Assembly (NCBI GenBank): GCA_017398655.1
Contig: JAFQFI010000045.1
Span: 1 to 56,432, forward strand
Direction of reading: 5' to 3'
From: Clostridia bacterium
Lineage (GTDB): Bacteria > Bacillota > Clostridia > Christensenellales > UBA1242
DNA length: 56,432 bases
The stretch's first letter is position 1; every line of letters starts with the position of its first letter. The position numbers and the translations under genes are program-made. Of the stretch, positions 15,432-25,183 are shown one piece after another. The notes below the pieces were generated by a model. It was not told the DNA's origin and searched no databases. It saw only the letters and a list, made by a program, of their open reading frames with translations.

Positions 15432-15484
15432 TTAGTAAAAATTAGTAGAACTTAGAAAGCATTAGAATTTTTGGGAATTAGAAT
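15432..15484 (+). promoter_or_regulatory. TTAG-array promoter, copy 2
   Basis: TTAG occurs at 15432, 15442, 15452 and 15462, exactly 10 bp apart. CATTAGAATTT is as in copy 3, and TAGAAT at 15479-15484 takes the -10 position, 19 nt after the C of CATTAG. It drives the membrane gene at 15543 and probably the RHS gene. Its position rules out an upstream gene start at 15471. Confidence 0.75.
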
Positions 15485-15542
15485 GATTGTCAAGGAGGTA
15501 GGAGTAGAAAAATTTTTAAAAGTCGAAATAAAGAGGAGAAAA

Positions 15543-16181
15543 ATGGAAACAGAATTTTTACGCAACATAAAAAACATATCTATAGAAGTAATAATAATTT
15601 CAGTTCTCATATTTGGTCTTACAATGTTAATAAAGTTCCCAATTAAAAGAGCTACAGCAAAATTAGAAGAGAATAAAAGAAAAGCACTAAATACATTTAT
15701 AGTATTTATTCCAATGATTTTATCTTTTGCATTATGTTCATTATATTATGGACTTTTGGAAGATATATGGTTTGATTCTTTTGTTTTTGATTCAATGTGC
15801 AGTGCTTATTTATTAGCAATAGCAATTTATGCAGTTTTTTGCAGAATAGTAATTGTTATTAAAGGTTTTATGAAAAATGGAGACATTTCTGAGATTTCAA
15901 AAATTAGTGAAGAGTCAATAATCTTTATTAAACAAAATATTGAAAACATTTCTAATGTTTTAAAAGTTGATAAAGAGAAAATTGAAAAGATTATTAACGA
16001 AATAGATAAATTAATAAAAATAAAAAATGAATTAACAAGCGATAGTTATTTGCAAAAATTAGTTGCAACAGAAAAAATTGATTCAAAAATTAATGAGTTA
16101 ACTAATGAGAAACTAGAGCTTGAAAAATCAATTAATAAAGCACAAGAAGAGCTTAATGCTTTTCAAAAATCAATTAATTAG
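15543..16181 (+). CDS. Membrane protein with coiled-coil tail
   Basis: A 212-aa protein starting at the ATG preceded by GAGGAG. Two to three hydrophobic helices (about residues 10-30, 45-68 and 78-105 of this start) are followed by a cytoplasmic coiled coil rich in Glu, Lys, Ile and Asn. No family is recognised. An open frame reaches back to 15471 but would begin inside the promoter. It is 8 nt from the RHS gene and cotranscribed with it. It may anchor or export the RHS protein, as inferred from position only. Confidence 0.5.
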   Translation: METEFLRNIKNISIEVIIISVLIFGLTMLIKFPIKRATAKLEENKRKALNTFIVFIPMILSFALCSLYYGLLEDIWFDSFVFDSMCSAYLLAIAIYAVFCRIVIVIKGFMKNGDISEISKISEESIIFIKQNIENISNVLKVDKEKIEKIINEIDKLIKIKNELTSDSYLQKLVATEKIDSKINELTNEKLELEKSINKAQEELNAFQKSIN

Positions 16182-16189
16182 GAGATAAA

Positions 16190-19100
16190 ATGAAAAAAGA
16201 TATAAATATTGAAATTCTAAATTCACAAAACGGTGTTATAAAATTTAACTTGCCTCAAGAAATTAAAGGTATGAAAATTATAGATTCTTTTCTAGAAACA
16301 ACCGTTAACAATGTTAATAGTAATAATAGTTATAATGTAAAATTTAATTGTTATAAAGTCATTAATGGTATTGAAACAGATATTAGAAATGATGAAGATA
16401 CTTTTGTTGATGTTATAAAATTTCCAAATCAAAAATTATCAATTAATATTAGTGATGAATTACAGTTTGCAATAGATAGTGAAGCTGATTCATTAAAATT
16501 TACCTTAGTCAATGGTGAAGCACTTAATTTTAGTGAAGCATTTAATTTAAAAACTGAATATATTTTGAAAACAAGTTATAAAGATAATGCAAGTTATCAT
16601 AATGTTGATTTAGGAAGATCGGGAACTGCTTCTATTAATCTTTCAACAGGAGATTTGGATATTAAATTGCCACTTGTATCAAGCGACAAAAATGTTCTTC
16701 CATTAGCTATTAATGCAAATTATTCTTCTGTTAAGAATGAAAAATTGCCAGAAATAGGGCTTCCTAATAAGTGGAGTTTTAATTTAAACCAATTTTTAAT
16801 TGAACACAAAGACCAAGAGAAACTATTGTTTTCATATATTGATGAAAATTCTAAGGAACATATAATTGAGGAGAAATATTACTATAAAGACGACAACAAT
16901 GAAGAACAAATCGTTTCTAGAGAAAATTTAACTTTAGATTTAGATGGTAGACTCATTTATAATGATAACGGAAAAGAAAGATTGGTAAATACTAAATTAG
17001 AAGCTCCATCTGGTATTAAATTAGTTTCATCTATTGGTACTGAACATGAACCTGAAGAATTAATAAACATAAGGGAAGTTATTGAAAGTTTAGAAAATAA
17101 TAATAGTGAAATCGAAAACAATTTATATTCATTAAAAATTAATATTTTTACTCAATGTTTAAATAGTTATTTAAGCAGACTTCAATTAAATCTACAATAT
17201 CTTTCTGAAAATGACAATTCAGATGATAAAAGTCATATTGAAGAGGTTATTAAAGCAATTAAAAATAAAATATATTCTCTTGCTATTGGAAAAGAAAAAA
17301 TTATAGGCATTTTGAAAGAATATATTGGAGAAGAAGATTATAATTTTATTTTTACAGATAATAACGAAATTGATAGAATTTTTAATGAATTTTGTGAATC
17401 AAGTGAAATTAAAAAAACAATTTTAAATGAGTATGTGGTTTGTGGAAGCAATACTGAGGCTGAAAATAGTTCAGGAATACAAACTATTAATTCGAGTTTT
17501 CATAATACTATACCAAATTTAATTGATGTTAATTGTTTTTATACAGATAAAAATATTGAAACATATGTTATTCAATACAAAAAATATAACGAACAATTAG
17601 AATCAAATGTAAATAATCTTAAAGAATATAAACATCAAAAAGATTTATATGAAATGCGTATTCCGGTTCATTATTTATATAATGATAGTAATGTTTTTTA
17701 TGGATTTGGAAAGACAAGTAAAGATGGTTTTGATGGTAACGATAAAGTTTATAGACTTATTTTAATTACTGATTCTTACGAGAATATGATTTCAATTGAT
17801 TATGAATCTTTTGAGGATAATAAAGTAAAAAGCATAGTTGATTCTGCTAACAAAACAATAAACTTTGATTATGATGTTGATGATAAAAATACAGGAGAAA
17901 AATATAAATGTATTATTACTGATTCAAGAGATAGAAAGGTAAAGATTAAAGAAGTTAATAGTGGTTTAAGAATTATTCATGTTGATGGAGAATCATCAAA
18001 TTTTTACTTTGGAGATAAACATATTATTAAAGTTTTAAATCAAAATGGTTTAGGGGTAAACTTTACTTATGACAATGATAAAGTTTCTTCTATTTCTCAA
18101 ATTTCAGCTTTAGTAAAAGATGAAAATGGAAAAATTAAATTAAATAATGAGTTAAATTTTAATGTTGTTCCGATTGATAGCCTTTTAAATAAAAAAGATA
18201 CAATTACATTTAGTTATAACAATTATATGTCTACAACAATTACAAACGCTAAAAATAAAAAGATTACATATTTATTTGATAAGTATGGCAAAGTCAAAAC
18301 TCAGTATGAAAGTTTTATTAAACAAAGAGAATCACAAGAAAATGGGGAATCTGCGATAATCGAATACATTAGTAGAGAGGTCGCGTTATTCGATTATAAA
18401 GATACTAAAGTTAATAGAAAAATTAAAAATCTTCCATATTCAAAAAATTATTTGCATGGTGCTGTATTTACAAATTCAAATGAAATTGCAATGGCAGAAG
18501 ATTATTTTGGCGAAACATATTGTAGTGAGGATGTTTATGCGACGGATTATTCTATTTTTGAAAATAGTCATGTAATGTCTAGTTCTAATCAAGAAGTTAA
18601 AGATTCTTTAACAATGTGTCAAGATATGATTGATGAATTAAACGACAGAAATAGTTTTTGTTCTCATAGAACTTTTGTTGTTACAGGCTGGGCTTTAGCA
18701 AATTCAGCATTTATTGTTACAGACGAAGAAGAAAGTTTTCCAGAATATATAACAAAAAGAACTTTTGGTTTATTAGTAAAAGTAACATATGAAGATGGAG
18801 AAGTAGCTCAATTTAAACAATCTTTTGATTGGAGAAATATTGATTGGCAATTATGTGCCGTACCAGTATCTCTTGCTGATAAAAATATTAGTGGAATTGA
18901 ATGTACAATTTCTTATTCTTATAATACAGGCAATATTGTTTATACAGATTTAGAATTTAAGGAAGCAACTTATGATGAGATTATCTACGACTCATTATTA
19001 AGACCTAAAACTATTAAGTCTGCACATAGTGAATGGCAAACAATGCTTGAATATGATGGGGATACTAATAACATATTAAGAGAGACTTTTAAAAAGGTTG

Positions 19101-21814
19101 ACTCAACCACACAAGAAGAATTAGAAAGTTTTGATAATACTTATATTTATAATAAAGAAGGAAAATTGATAAAATCAATTAATTATAATGGTATTGTTAA
19201 TGAACAAGTTTATAATGATAAAGGTCAAGTTATTAAAACAATGACTTATCATAAAGATGAACCTGCTACTAAGTTTTATGAAGAAAAAATTCTTGATGAA
19301 AAAGGAAATCATTTGAATGAGGTTAATGGACTTGGTCAAACAACAAATAACTATAAGTATGTTGATGGAACTGGTATTGTTGAAAATATCACAGACGAAA
19401 ACGGAGTAAAGGTTTCTTATGGCTATGATGAAGCTGATACATTGTTACAAATGACTTCAACTATAGATAATATGACAAACACAAATATTTATGGTTATGA
19501 ATTAGACCATTTAACTAGTTTAAAACACAATGATTTTGAAATTGGTTATAAATATGATATTTGGGGTCGTTTATTTAAAATACAAATTGCTAATAATGAT
19601 TATTTAACAAAGACATATAAAGATAATGAAGAAACAACTGAATTAGTAGTTGATGAGACAACTAAGTTAACATTTAAACAAACATTTAATGATGATAATC
19701 AAGTTGTAGATACCTATATGGGAGAAACTCTTGTAAGCTCAAATGTTTATGATGCTCAAGGAAAAGTAGAATGTACAAAAGATTTTGTAGCAAACATTAC
19801 AACTAATATAATATTTGATAATTTTGGTAATACAACTAAAGCTAATAATGTTCAACATGGTAATGATGTTGTATTAGAAAATTCTTATGATACTAATAAT
19901 CATAAAATTTTAAAAAATTCACAAATTACAATAGGTGATAAAAAAATAAGATATGATTATAATAATTCATCTGGCCAATTAGAATCACGACTAAATAATT
20001 TGACAATAAATGATATTTCTAATGAAGGTAGTGAAATTGATATTGTTTCTCAAAATATTATTTATGATAAACTTGGCAGAGTTTCTTTGATTAAACAAAA
20101 TAATGTAGCAAAGAATTTTGAATATTTGTCTAATGGTGATCATACAACAAATCTTGTGTCAAAAATTAGTTATTCTGTTAATGAAGCAATTAATGATAAC
20201 TTAAAATATAAATATGATAGTAAAGGTAATATAATTGAAGTTAAAAAGAATAATAATTTAATTGCCAGATATAAATATGATGCGTTATCAAGAATTGTAA
20301 GAGAAGATAATAAAGAGTTTAATAAAACAATTATTTTTGAATACGATGCTGGTGGAAATATTACAACAAAAACTGAGTTTAGTTTCTGTTTAGTAGAAAA
20401 TCTTGAACATTTCGCTGGTAATCAAATTGTTTATAAATATCCACTTGAGGGATGGAAAGATAAATTATTAAGCTATAACAACGAAAAATTTAATTATGAT
20501 AATATTGGTAATCCTACTATATTTAGAGATAAAGAATTAATTTGGTCTCGTGGTAGACAATTAGATTATTTTGATGTTACGAAAGATAGTGAAGGTAATA
20601 TCACAGACTTCAAGTCCAACTATATTTATAATGCAAACGGCATTAGAACTAAAAAGATTATAAATGTTGAGAAACTAAATTTATCTAATAATTGTATTAC
20701 TGACGAAGGATATACTTGTGATAGTAACATATGTGATTGTGAGAATAATAAATTTACAACATATTTTACACTTGATGGAAACAAAATCTTACAACAAAAA
20801 GATTGTTGCAATGTTTTAGATTTTTATTATGGTGTAGATGGAATTTTAGGTTTTCACCTTAAAAATAATGTTGTTGATAATGATTATTTCTACAAAAAGA
20901 ATGCTCAAAATGATATTATTGGTATTTATGATGTTGATGGGCTACAAATTGTTAAATACAAATATGATGCTTGGGGTAATCAAAAAGTAGAGTACTTAGA
21001 TTCGACAAATAATTTTGTTGCAATAGAAGATAATTATGAGTATAATGATACTAGCAACATTAATAGATTTATTGCTTTTAAAAATCCATTTAGATATCGT
21101 GGTTATTATTACGATTTTGAAACTGGTTTATATTATTTAAACAGTCGTTATTATGATTCAGAACTTGCTAGATTTATTAATGCTGACAATTTAGCTTATT
21201 TAGAGCCAAAGTTATTTAATGGATTGAATTTGTATAGCTATTGTTTAAATAGCCCTGTAATAAATACAGACACAACAGGAAAAAATATATTAGTAGATTC
21301 AGTATTACATATTATTAATAAGTTAATTTTAAAAACAAAGAAAAAAGAATTTAAAAATGTAAATAGTGTCGAAAGATTTAGTATTACACAACAATTATTT
21401 GATAAATCATCCATTTTTGTTCTTTTTGGAAATTTCTCGTATACAGTTTCTACTCAAACTGAAAATTCTGGACTTTTTTATTCCTATTCTGATATTGGAA
21501 ATGGATATGTCGGATATGGATTCGGAGTAAATGCTTACGGTGTTACTGGTTTTGAATTTGGTATTACTACAGGTGGCTTTTGGGATCTCGGATTTGTTTC
21601 TAGTGTAAGTATAGGATCTGTTAGTTTCGGGTCAAGTATTGGTACTGATGGTTTAGGTTTAAGTCTTGGATTTAATGCAGACAACAATTCTTATTCAGTT
21701 GAAGGAAAAATTGGCTGGGGAACAGTTGCTTTCGCAGTTGCTGTAGCAGCAATTCCTATTCCAGGAACAAAAATCGTAGCAGCAATTACATTGTTTTTTG
21801 ATTGGCTTTTTTAA
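16190..21814 (+). CDS. RHS-repeat protein with variable C-terminal domain, candidate polymorphic toxin
   Basis: An 1874-aa protein. The N-terminal 500 residues resemble the start of bacterial RHS/YD proteins (DLGRSGTASINLSTGDLDIKLP). YD repeats run from about 950 to 1600. The RHS core lies at about 1634-1701: FRYRGYYYDFETGLYYLNSR, ARFINADN, LYSYCLNSPV, ending DTTGK where the usual DPxG stands. The last 173 residues are unrelated, glycine-rich with a hydrophobic end, as expected of a variable toxin tip. RHS shells enclose toxins. No signal peptide is seen. A Cys cluster lies near 1505-1530. GGAGA precedes the ATG. A membrane protein that could give immunity is encoded next. Confidence 0.75.
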   Translation: MKKDINIEILNSQNGVIKFNLPQEIKGMKIIDSFLETTVNNVNSNNSYNVKFNCYKVINGIETDIRNDEDTFVDVIKFPNQKLSINISDELQFAIDSEADSLKFTLVNGEALNFSEAFNLKTEYILKTSYKDNASYHNVDLGRSGTASINLSTGDLDIKLPLVSSDKNVLPLAINANYSSVKNEKLPEIGLPNKWSFNLNQFLIEHKDQEKLLFSYIDENSKEHIIEEKYYYKDDNNEEQIVSRENLTLDLDGRLIYNDNGKERLVNTKLEAPSGIKLVSSIGTEHEPEELINIREVIESLENNNSEIENNLYSLKINIFTQCLNSYLSRLQLNLQYLSENDNSDDKSHIEEVIKAIKNKIYSLAIGKEKIIGILKEYIGEEDYNFIFTDNNEIDRIFNEFCESSEIKKTILNEYVVCGSNTEAENSSGIQTINSSFHNTIPNLIDVNCFYTDKNIETYVIQYKKYNEQLESNVNNLKEYKHQKDLYEMRIPVHYLYNDSNVFYGFGKTSKDGFDGNDKVYRLILITDSYENMISIDYESFEDNKVKSIVDSANKTINFDYDVDDKNTGEKYKCIITDSRDRKVKIKEVNSGLRIIHVDGESSNFYFGDKHIIKVLNQNGLGVNFTYDNDKVSSISQISALVKDENGKIKLNNELNFNVVPIDSLLNKKDTITFSYNNYMSTTITNAKNKKITYLFDKYGKVKTQYESFIKQRESQENGESAIIEYISREVALFDYKDTKVNRKIKNLPYSKNYLHGAVFTNSNEIAMAEDYFGETYCSEDVYATDYSIFENSHVMSSSNQEVKDSLTMCQDMIDELNDRNSFCSHRTFVVTGWALANSAFIVTDEEESFPEYITKRTFGLLVKVTYEDGEVAQFKQSFDWRNIDWQLCAVPVSLADKNISGIECTISYSYNTGNIVYTDLEFKEATYDEIIYDSLLRPKTIKSAHSEWQTMLEYDGDTNNILRETFKKVDSTTQEELESFDNTYIYNKEGKLIKSINYNGIVNEQVYNDKGQVIKTMTYHKDEPATKFYEEKILDEKGNHLNEVNGLGQTTNNYKYVDGTGIVENITDENGVKVSYGYDEADTLLQMTSTIDNMTNTNIYGYELDHLTSLKHNDFEIGYKYDIWGRLFKIQIANNDYLTKTYKDNEETTELVVDETTKLTFKQTFNDDNQVVDTYMGETLVSSNVYDAQGKVECTKDFVANITTNIIFDNFGNTTKANNVQHGNDVVLENSYDTNNHKILKNSQITIGDKKIRYDYNNSSGQLESRLNNLTINDISNEGSEIDIVSQNIIYDKLGRVSLIKQNNVAKNFEYLSNGDHTTNLVSKISYSVNEAINDNLKYKYDSKGNIIEVKKNNNLIARYKYDALSRIVREDNKEFNKTIIFEYDAGGNITTKTEFSFCLVENLEHFAGNQIVYKYPLEGWKDKLLSYNNEKFNYDNIGNPTIFRDKELIWSRGRQLDYFDVTKDSEGNITDFKSNYIYNANGIRTKKIINVEKLNLSNNCITDEGYTCDSNICDCENNKFTTYFTLDGNKILQQKDCCNVLDFYYGVDGILGFHLKNNVVDNDYFYKKNAQNDIIGIYDVDGLQIVKYKYDAWGNQKVEYLDSTNNFVAIEDNYEYNDTSNINRFIAFKNPFRYRGYYYDFETGLYYLNSRYYDSELARFINADNLAYLEPKLFNGLNLYSYCLNSPVINTDTTGKNILVDSVLHIINKLILKTKKKEFKNVNSVERFSITQQLFDKSSIFVLFGNFSYTVSTQTENSGLFYSYSDIGNGYVGYGFGVNAYGVTGFEFGITTGGFWDLGFVSSVSIGSVSFGSSIGTDGLGLSLGFNADNNSYSVEGKIGWGTVAFAVAVAAIPIPGTKIVAAITLFFDWLF

Positions 21815-21858
21815 TAAAACTTAAAAATATATTCAATAAATGTAAGAAAGGTGTTAAC

Positions 21859-22371
21859 ATGGTAAATAAAGAAAAAATATCAAAGAAAAAGATTGCTTTT
21901 ATTGTTTTTTTAGTTATTAGTTTATTTTGGTTTGCTGGTGCGATAGGATGGTATTTCATATATCAGCCGGTATCAGAAACTAATACTACGGAATACACTG
22001 TGACAATTAACAAAATTCAACCAATTACTTTTTATAGTATTTCAACAAATGAACATAAAGCAAAATTTGGAATTTTTTCTGAAGAAGTTATAAAGGATAT
22101 TGATGCTTTAAATAATTTAACTGTTGATCAAACGATTACAATTAGAATTAAGAATACGGATATTGCTAGTTTAGATAATTCGGATGATACTATATGGATA
22201 GTGTCGCTTAAGACATATGATTCAGATATTATAACAATTGATAGTTATAATGAGAATAATGCGAAAATGCAGTTACAGGCTTGTTTGGGTTTTTGTGTTG
22301 GTGGAGTTTTATGTCTTATAACTAGTATTGTTATATTTTTGTGGGATAAGGGAAAAATCGTGAAAAGTTAA
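21859..22371 (+). CDS. Membrane protein, candidate immunity partner of the RHS protein
   Basis: A 170-aa protein with one transmembrane helix near the N-terminus (about 11-34), an extracytoplasmic Thr/Ile/Asp-rich domain, and a second helix (about 138-162). I chose the ATG at 21859, 7 nt after GAAAGGTG; a frame opens at 21802 but overlaps the RHS gene without a binding site. Immunity genes typically follow the toxin tip directly and are membrane proteins when the toxin attacks membranes. No family is recognised, so immunity is inference. Confidence 0.45.
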   Translation: MVNKEKISKKKIAFIVFLVISLFWFAGAIGWYFIYQPVSETNTTEYTVTINKIQPITFYSISTNEHKAKFGIFSEEVIKDIDALNNLTVDQTITIRIKNTDIASLDNSDDTIWIVSLKTYDSDIITIDSYNENNAKMQLQACLGFCVGGVLCLITSIVIFLWDKGKIVKS

Positions 22372-22413
22372 TTATTTTTTCTTATAATTTTAAAAGTAAA
22401 TAACATTTAATAA

Positions 22414-22446
22414 AAAAAGATAAGAATAAATCTTATCTTTTTTTTG
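22414..22446 (+). terminator. Terminator of the RHS operon
   Basis: AAAAAGATAAG and CTTATCTTTTT form an 11-bp stem with a 7-nt loop, followed by T residues. Confidence 0.9.
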
Positions 22447-22481
22447 TTGGTACATTATTAAAATTAAGTAGTTAAATATGA

Positions 22482-22534
22482 CTAGTAATAATTAGTAGAA
22501 GTTAGAAAGCATTAGAATTTATTAGAAATATAAT
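22482..22534 (+). promoter_or_regulatory. TTAG-array promoter, copy 3
   Basis: CTAG at 22482 and TTAG at 22492, 22502, 22512 and 22522 give five units exactly 10 bp apart. AGAAAGCATTAGAATTT is shared with copy 2. TATAAT is at 22529-22534, 19 nt after the C of CATTAG. It drives the tail-fibre-like cassette. Downstream, AAAAGGAGG is followed by an ATGAAATGA mini-frame before the true gene at 22627. Confidence 0.78.
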
Positions 22535-22626
22535 AAACACTGTGAAAAGGAGGATAGTGTTTATGAAATGAAAACTAACTTCGATAAATAACAAAAATAA
22601 TAAAAAATTAAAAGGAAAAAAATAAT

Positions 22627-23139
22627 ATGGAAAATAATGAAGAATTACAAGATTTTGAATTTAAAAATAGACAGAGTCTATATCCTAATAGAAGATTAAT
22701 TAAAATTGTACATAAAACAAATGATGAAATATTAGCAGATATTGTAAGAGCAGATGAATCAAGTGAAGAAGGAACTGAAATAAATGCTGAAGTATTTGAT
22801 AATTTTCAAAAGAAAATAAATGACGCTCTTCTCAAAGCATCTCAAGCATTGGCAACTGCAGGTAAAGCTGCGGATATAGATGTTTTAGAAGGTCAAACTA
22901 GATTTAATAAAAACATGCTTACAAATGGTGAGGGTGTAGTATGTTTGAGGGATTATGTTGTAATTGGAGAGAATACAAAAATCTTGAAAGATAGCGAGGG
23001 GGCTATTGTTATTGCTTTCCCAACAGACGATGGAAATGAAGAAGTATTTAAAATTAAAAAAGTTAGTCAAGACGGAATTGATTCATATGAAATTACTGCA
23101 GACCAAAATGTTATTAAAGTTAACGGAGTTTCTTTGTAG
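22627..23139 (+). CDS. Tail-fibre / baseplate-like connector protein
   Basis: A 170-aa protein. Its first 60 residues (IKIVHKTNDEILADIVRADE...EEGTEINAEVFDNF) follow the pattern of the N-terminal part of many Bacillota phage receptor-binding and baseplate proteins (ADV...GT-x-INAE-x-LN). The rest is beta-rich. No capsid or tail genes occur in the window, so it is either a moron-type surface gene or adapted to another particle. The start follows AAAAGGAAA. Family membership is by pattern only. Confidence 0.45.
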   Translation: MENNEELQDFEFKNRQSLYPNRRLIKIVHKTNDEILADIVRADESSEEGTEINAEVFDNFQKKINDALLKASQALATAGKAADIDVLEGQTRFNKNMLTNGEGVVCLRDYVVIGENTKILKDSEGAIVIAFPTDDGNEEVFKIKKVSQDGIDSYEITADQNVIKVNGVSL

Positions 23140-23147
23140 ATAATACT

Positions 23148-23237
23148 ATGACAGCTAATTCTGCATCAATCAATACAGTAACTTCAAATATTACGTTTAG
23201 TGGTAATGTTAATGTTCCGGATGTAACTATTTCATAG
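23148..23237 (+). CDS. Very short possible ORF or gene remnant
   Basis: A 29-codon frame (product starts MTANSASINTVTSN) sits 8 nt after the previous stop and 9 nt before the next gene. It has no clear ribosome binding site. Its Thr/Ser/Asn/Val composition resembles beta-rich fibre segments, so it may be the remnant of a longer fibre gene. Low confidence that it is expressed. Confidence 0.2.
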   Translation: MTANSASINTVTSNITFSGNVNVPDVTIS

Positions 23238-23246
23238 GAGGTAAAA

Positions 23247-25166
23247 ATGTCAGTTAGTCAAGCGATAAATGCAAGTTCATTTGCAAGATATATAGCTAGC
23301 ACATTATCTTATTTACCAACTTCTACAGATAATAATTTAATTAGTTTAAGTGATGCTGATAAAAATAAAGTTATTGGCTTTTTGTTAGATGGTGTTTCTA
23401 ATGTTCAATTAGCACTAAACATTAAAAGTGCCAATAATATGATTAATAAGTTAAGAAAAATGATTGCTTTAGAACCAGCCTCTCTTGCTATCAGTTCAAC
23501 ATTACAAAGAAAACTTCTAAGTAGTGAAACAGCAAAACAATTGTTGGATAAGCAACTACCTTCTGAAAAAAGATGTTATTTTAGTAATTTTAGAACATTA
23601 TTAAGTAATCCTTATCTATATGGTAATTTGCGTTGGGTTAGAATAGATAATCCATCTGCTGAAGCACAAACACTTACAGGAACTCTTGTAGGTGGAGGCG
23701 GTGGTGGTTCAGGTGGTATTACCGGTGATGGAGATAAAAATGCAAGCTATACAGTTAAAAGTGGTGCTGGTGCTAGTGGTGGAACAAGTTATTTTTATGT
23801 AAACAATGAAATAAAAGCAAGTGCGATTGGTGGTGCTGGTGGAAATCCAAAATCAGAAAAAGCTTACGAAAATCCTGTTATGCGTCAAGATGGAAATAAT
23901 GGAACTGCTGGGAGTAGCACATCAGTAAATGTTACAATTAGTCCAAATGATATAGTATATATTGTTTCAGGATATGGCGGTGGAGGCGGTGGTGGTTGTG
24001 CTGCAACTGCAGGTGGAACTACGGGTAGTAAAACATATACGGCTTCATCAGGAAATTGTGAAAATGGTGGAAATCATCGTTTGGGAGCAAATGAATGGAC
24101 AGGTGATGATAGTATTTTTGCTGGTGGTGGAGGCGGTGGCAGTGCTTCCTACTCATTAGCTGAAGATGAATCTATTACAATAGATAATAATTCTTATTTA
24201 TTAGAAGATTTATTAGTAGGATATTTATCAGGTAAAGGTGGTAGTTCAAATCATTCTGGACCATCTGGACAAGTTGGAACAAAATATTATGGAGCAAATG
24301 GCGGCTCTGTTTCTATCGGAGCTGGAGGATTAGGTGGATATGCATCTTCAGGTTATGCACAACCTGCTGCCTCACAATCTTTTGGTAGTGGTGGTTCAGC
24401 TGGAAAAGCTAAAAACAATGCGGATGTTGTTAACTGGGCAAATGGTGGCAATGGTGGCACTCGTGGAGGTTTTACTGTGAATAGCGATTGTACTGCTTTG
24501 GATTGTTTAATGGCTGTTCAATGTGGAACTTATATGGAAGAACAGCAAACATATAAAGAAAGTTCGCAAATTATCTTCACTTCATCAGGATATGGTGGTT
24601 ACGAATTAGAGATTTACGATTATTATAATGGTAAAGTTATTAATAGTGGTGATATTGTTCCTGTTGGAACAAAGCTTAGATTAAGATTTACTTTGAGTCA
24701 TGATTATGATGTTATTAAAAGTATTACAATAAACGATAAATCTTTAATAGGAGAAAATATATTTGGATCAAGTACTATATATACTGTTGCACAAGGGGCA
24801 ACTATGAATATAAAAGTTAATTATGAAATCTTTGATAGTGTAAGCAAACAAAGAATTACTATATCTGGATCTTCTGTAGCATACAATCCAAACAATTATT
24901 TATTAACTAATAATGGAACTGATTACAGTGACCCCTATGATGGTTTTGGTATTAGATTTTATACAACCAGTGGAGTTTTTTTAAATGCTATTACTGTTAA
25001 ATTTACTAATGGTACTAGAGTTCAAGATGGTTTTCATTTTATAGATGATCTCAGCGGAGATGTTGTTTATAAAGTAATTTTTAACGGTGATACTGTTGAA
25101 TGTAATAATGGTAATTTAATTTTTGAATATACATATTATACGTATTCAGCAAATTATGAGGTTTAA
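23247..25166 (+). CDS. Glycine-rich surface / tail-fibre-like protein
   Basis: A 639-aa protein. The first 130 residues are helical. Residues about 150-420 are glycine-rich with runs such as GGGGGSGG, GGGGGG and GAGG, the polyglycine-helix type of sequence found in phage adhesin tips and in eukaryote-like Gly-rich proteins. Residues about 430-639 are beta-rich and may form a binding domain. AGGAGG precedes the ATG. It follows a baseplate-like connector gene, so a receptor-binding function is likely. No signal peptide or anchor is seen. Confidence 0.55.
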   Translation: MSVSQAINASSFARYIASTLSYLPTSTDNNLISLSDADKNKVIGFLLDGVSNVQLALNIKSANNMINKLRKMIALEPASLAISSTLQRKLLSSETAKQLLDKQLPSEKRCYFSNFRTLLSNPYLYGNLRWVRIDNPSAEAQTLTGTLVGGGGGGSGGITGDGDKNASYTVKSGAGASGGTSYFYVNNEIKASAIGGAGGNPKSEKAYENPVMRQDGNNGTAGSSTSVNVTISPNDIVYIVSGYGGGGGGGCAATAGGTTGSKTYTASSGNCENGGNHRLGANEWTGDDSIFAGGGGGGSASYSLAEDESITIDNNSYLLEDLLVGYLSGKGGSSNHSGPSGQVGTKYYGANGGSVSIGAGGLGGYASSGYAQPAASQSFGSGGSAGKAKNNADVVNWANGGNGGTRGGFTVNSDCTALDCLMAVQCGTYMEEQQTYKESSQIIFTSSGYGGYELEIYDYYNGKVINSGDIVPVGTKLRLRFTLSHDYDVIKSITINDKSLIGENIFGSSTIYTVAQGATMNIKVNYEIFDSVSKQRITISGSSVAYNPNNYLLTNNGTDYSDPYDGFGIRFYTTSGVFLNAITVKFTNGTRVQDGFHFIDDLSGDVVYKVIFNGDTVECNNGNLIFEYTYYTYSANYEV

Positions 25167-25183
25167 AAGGAGAATATAAGTTT

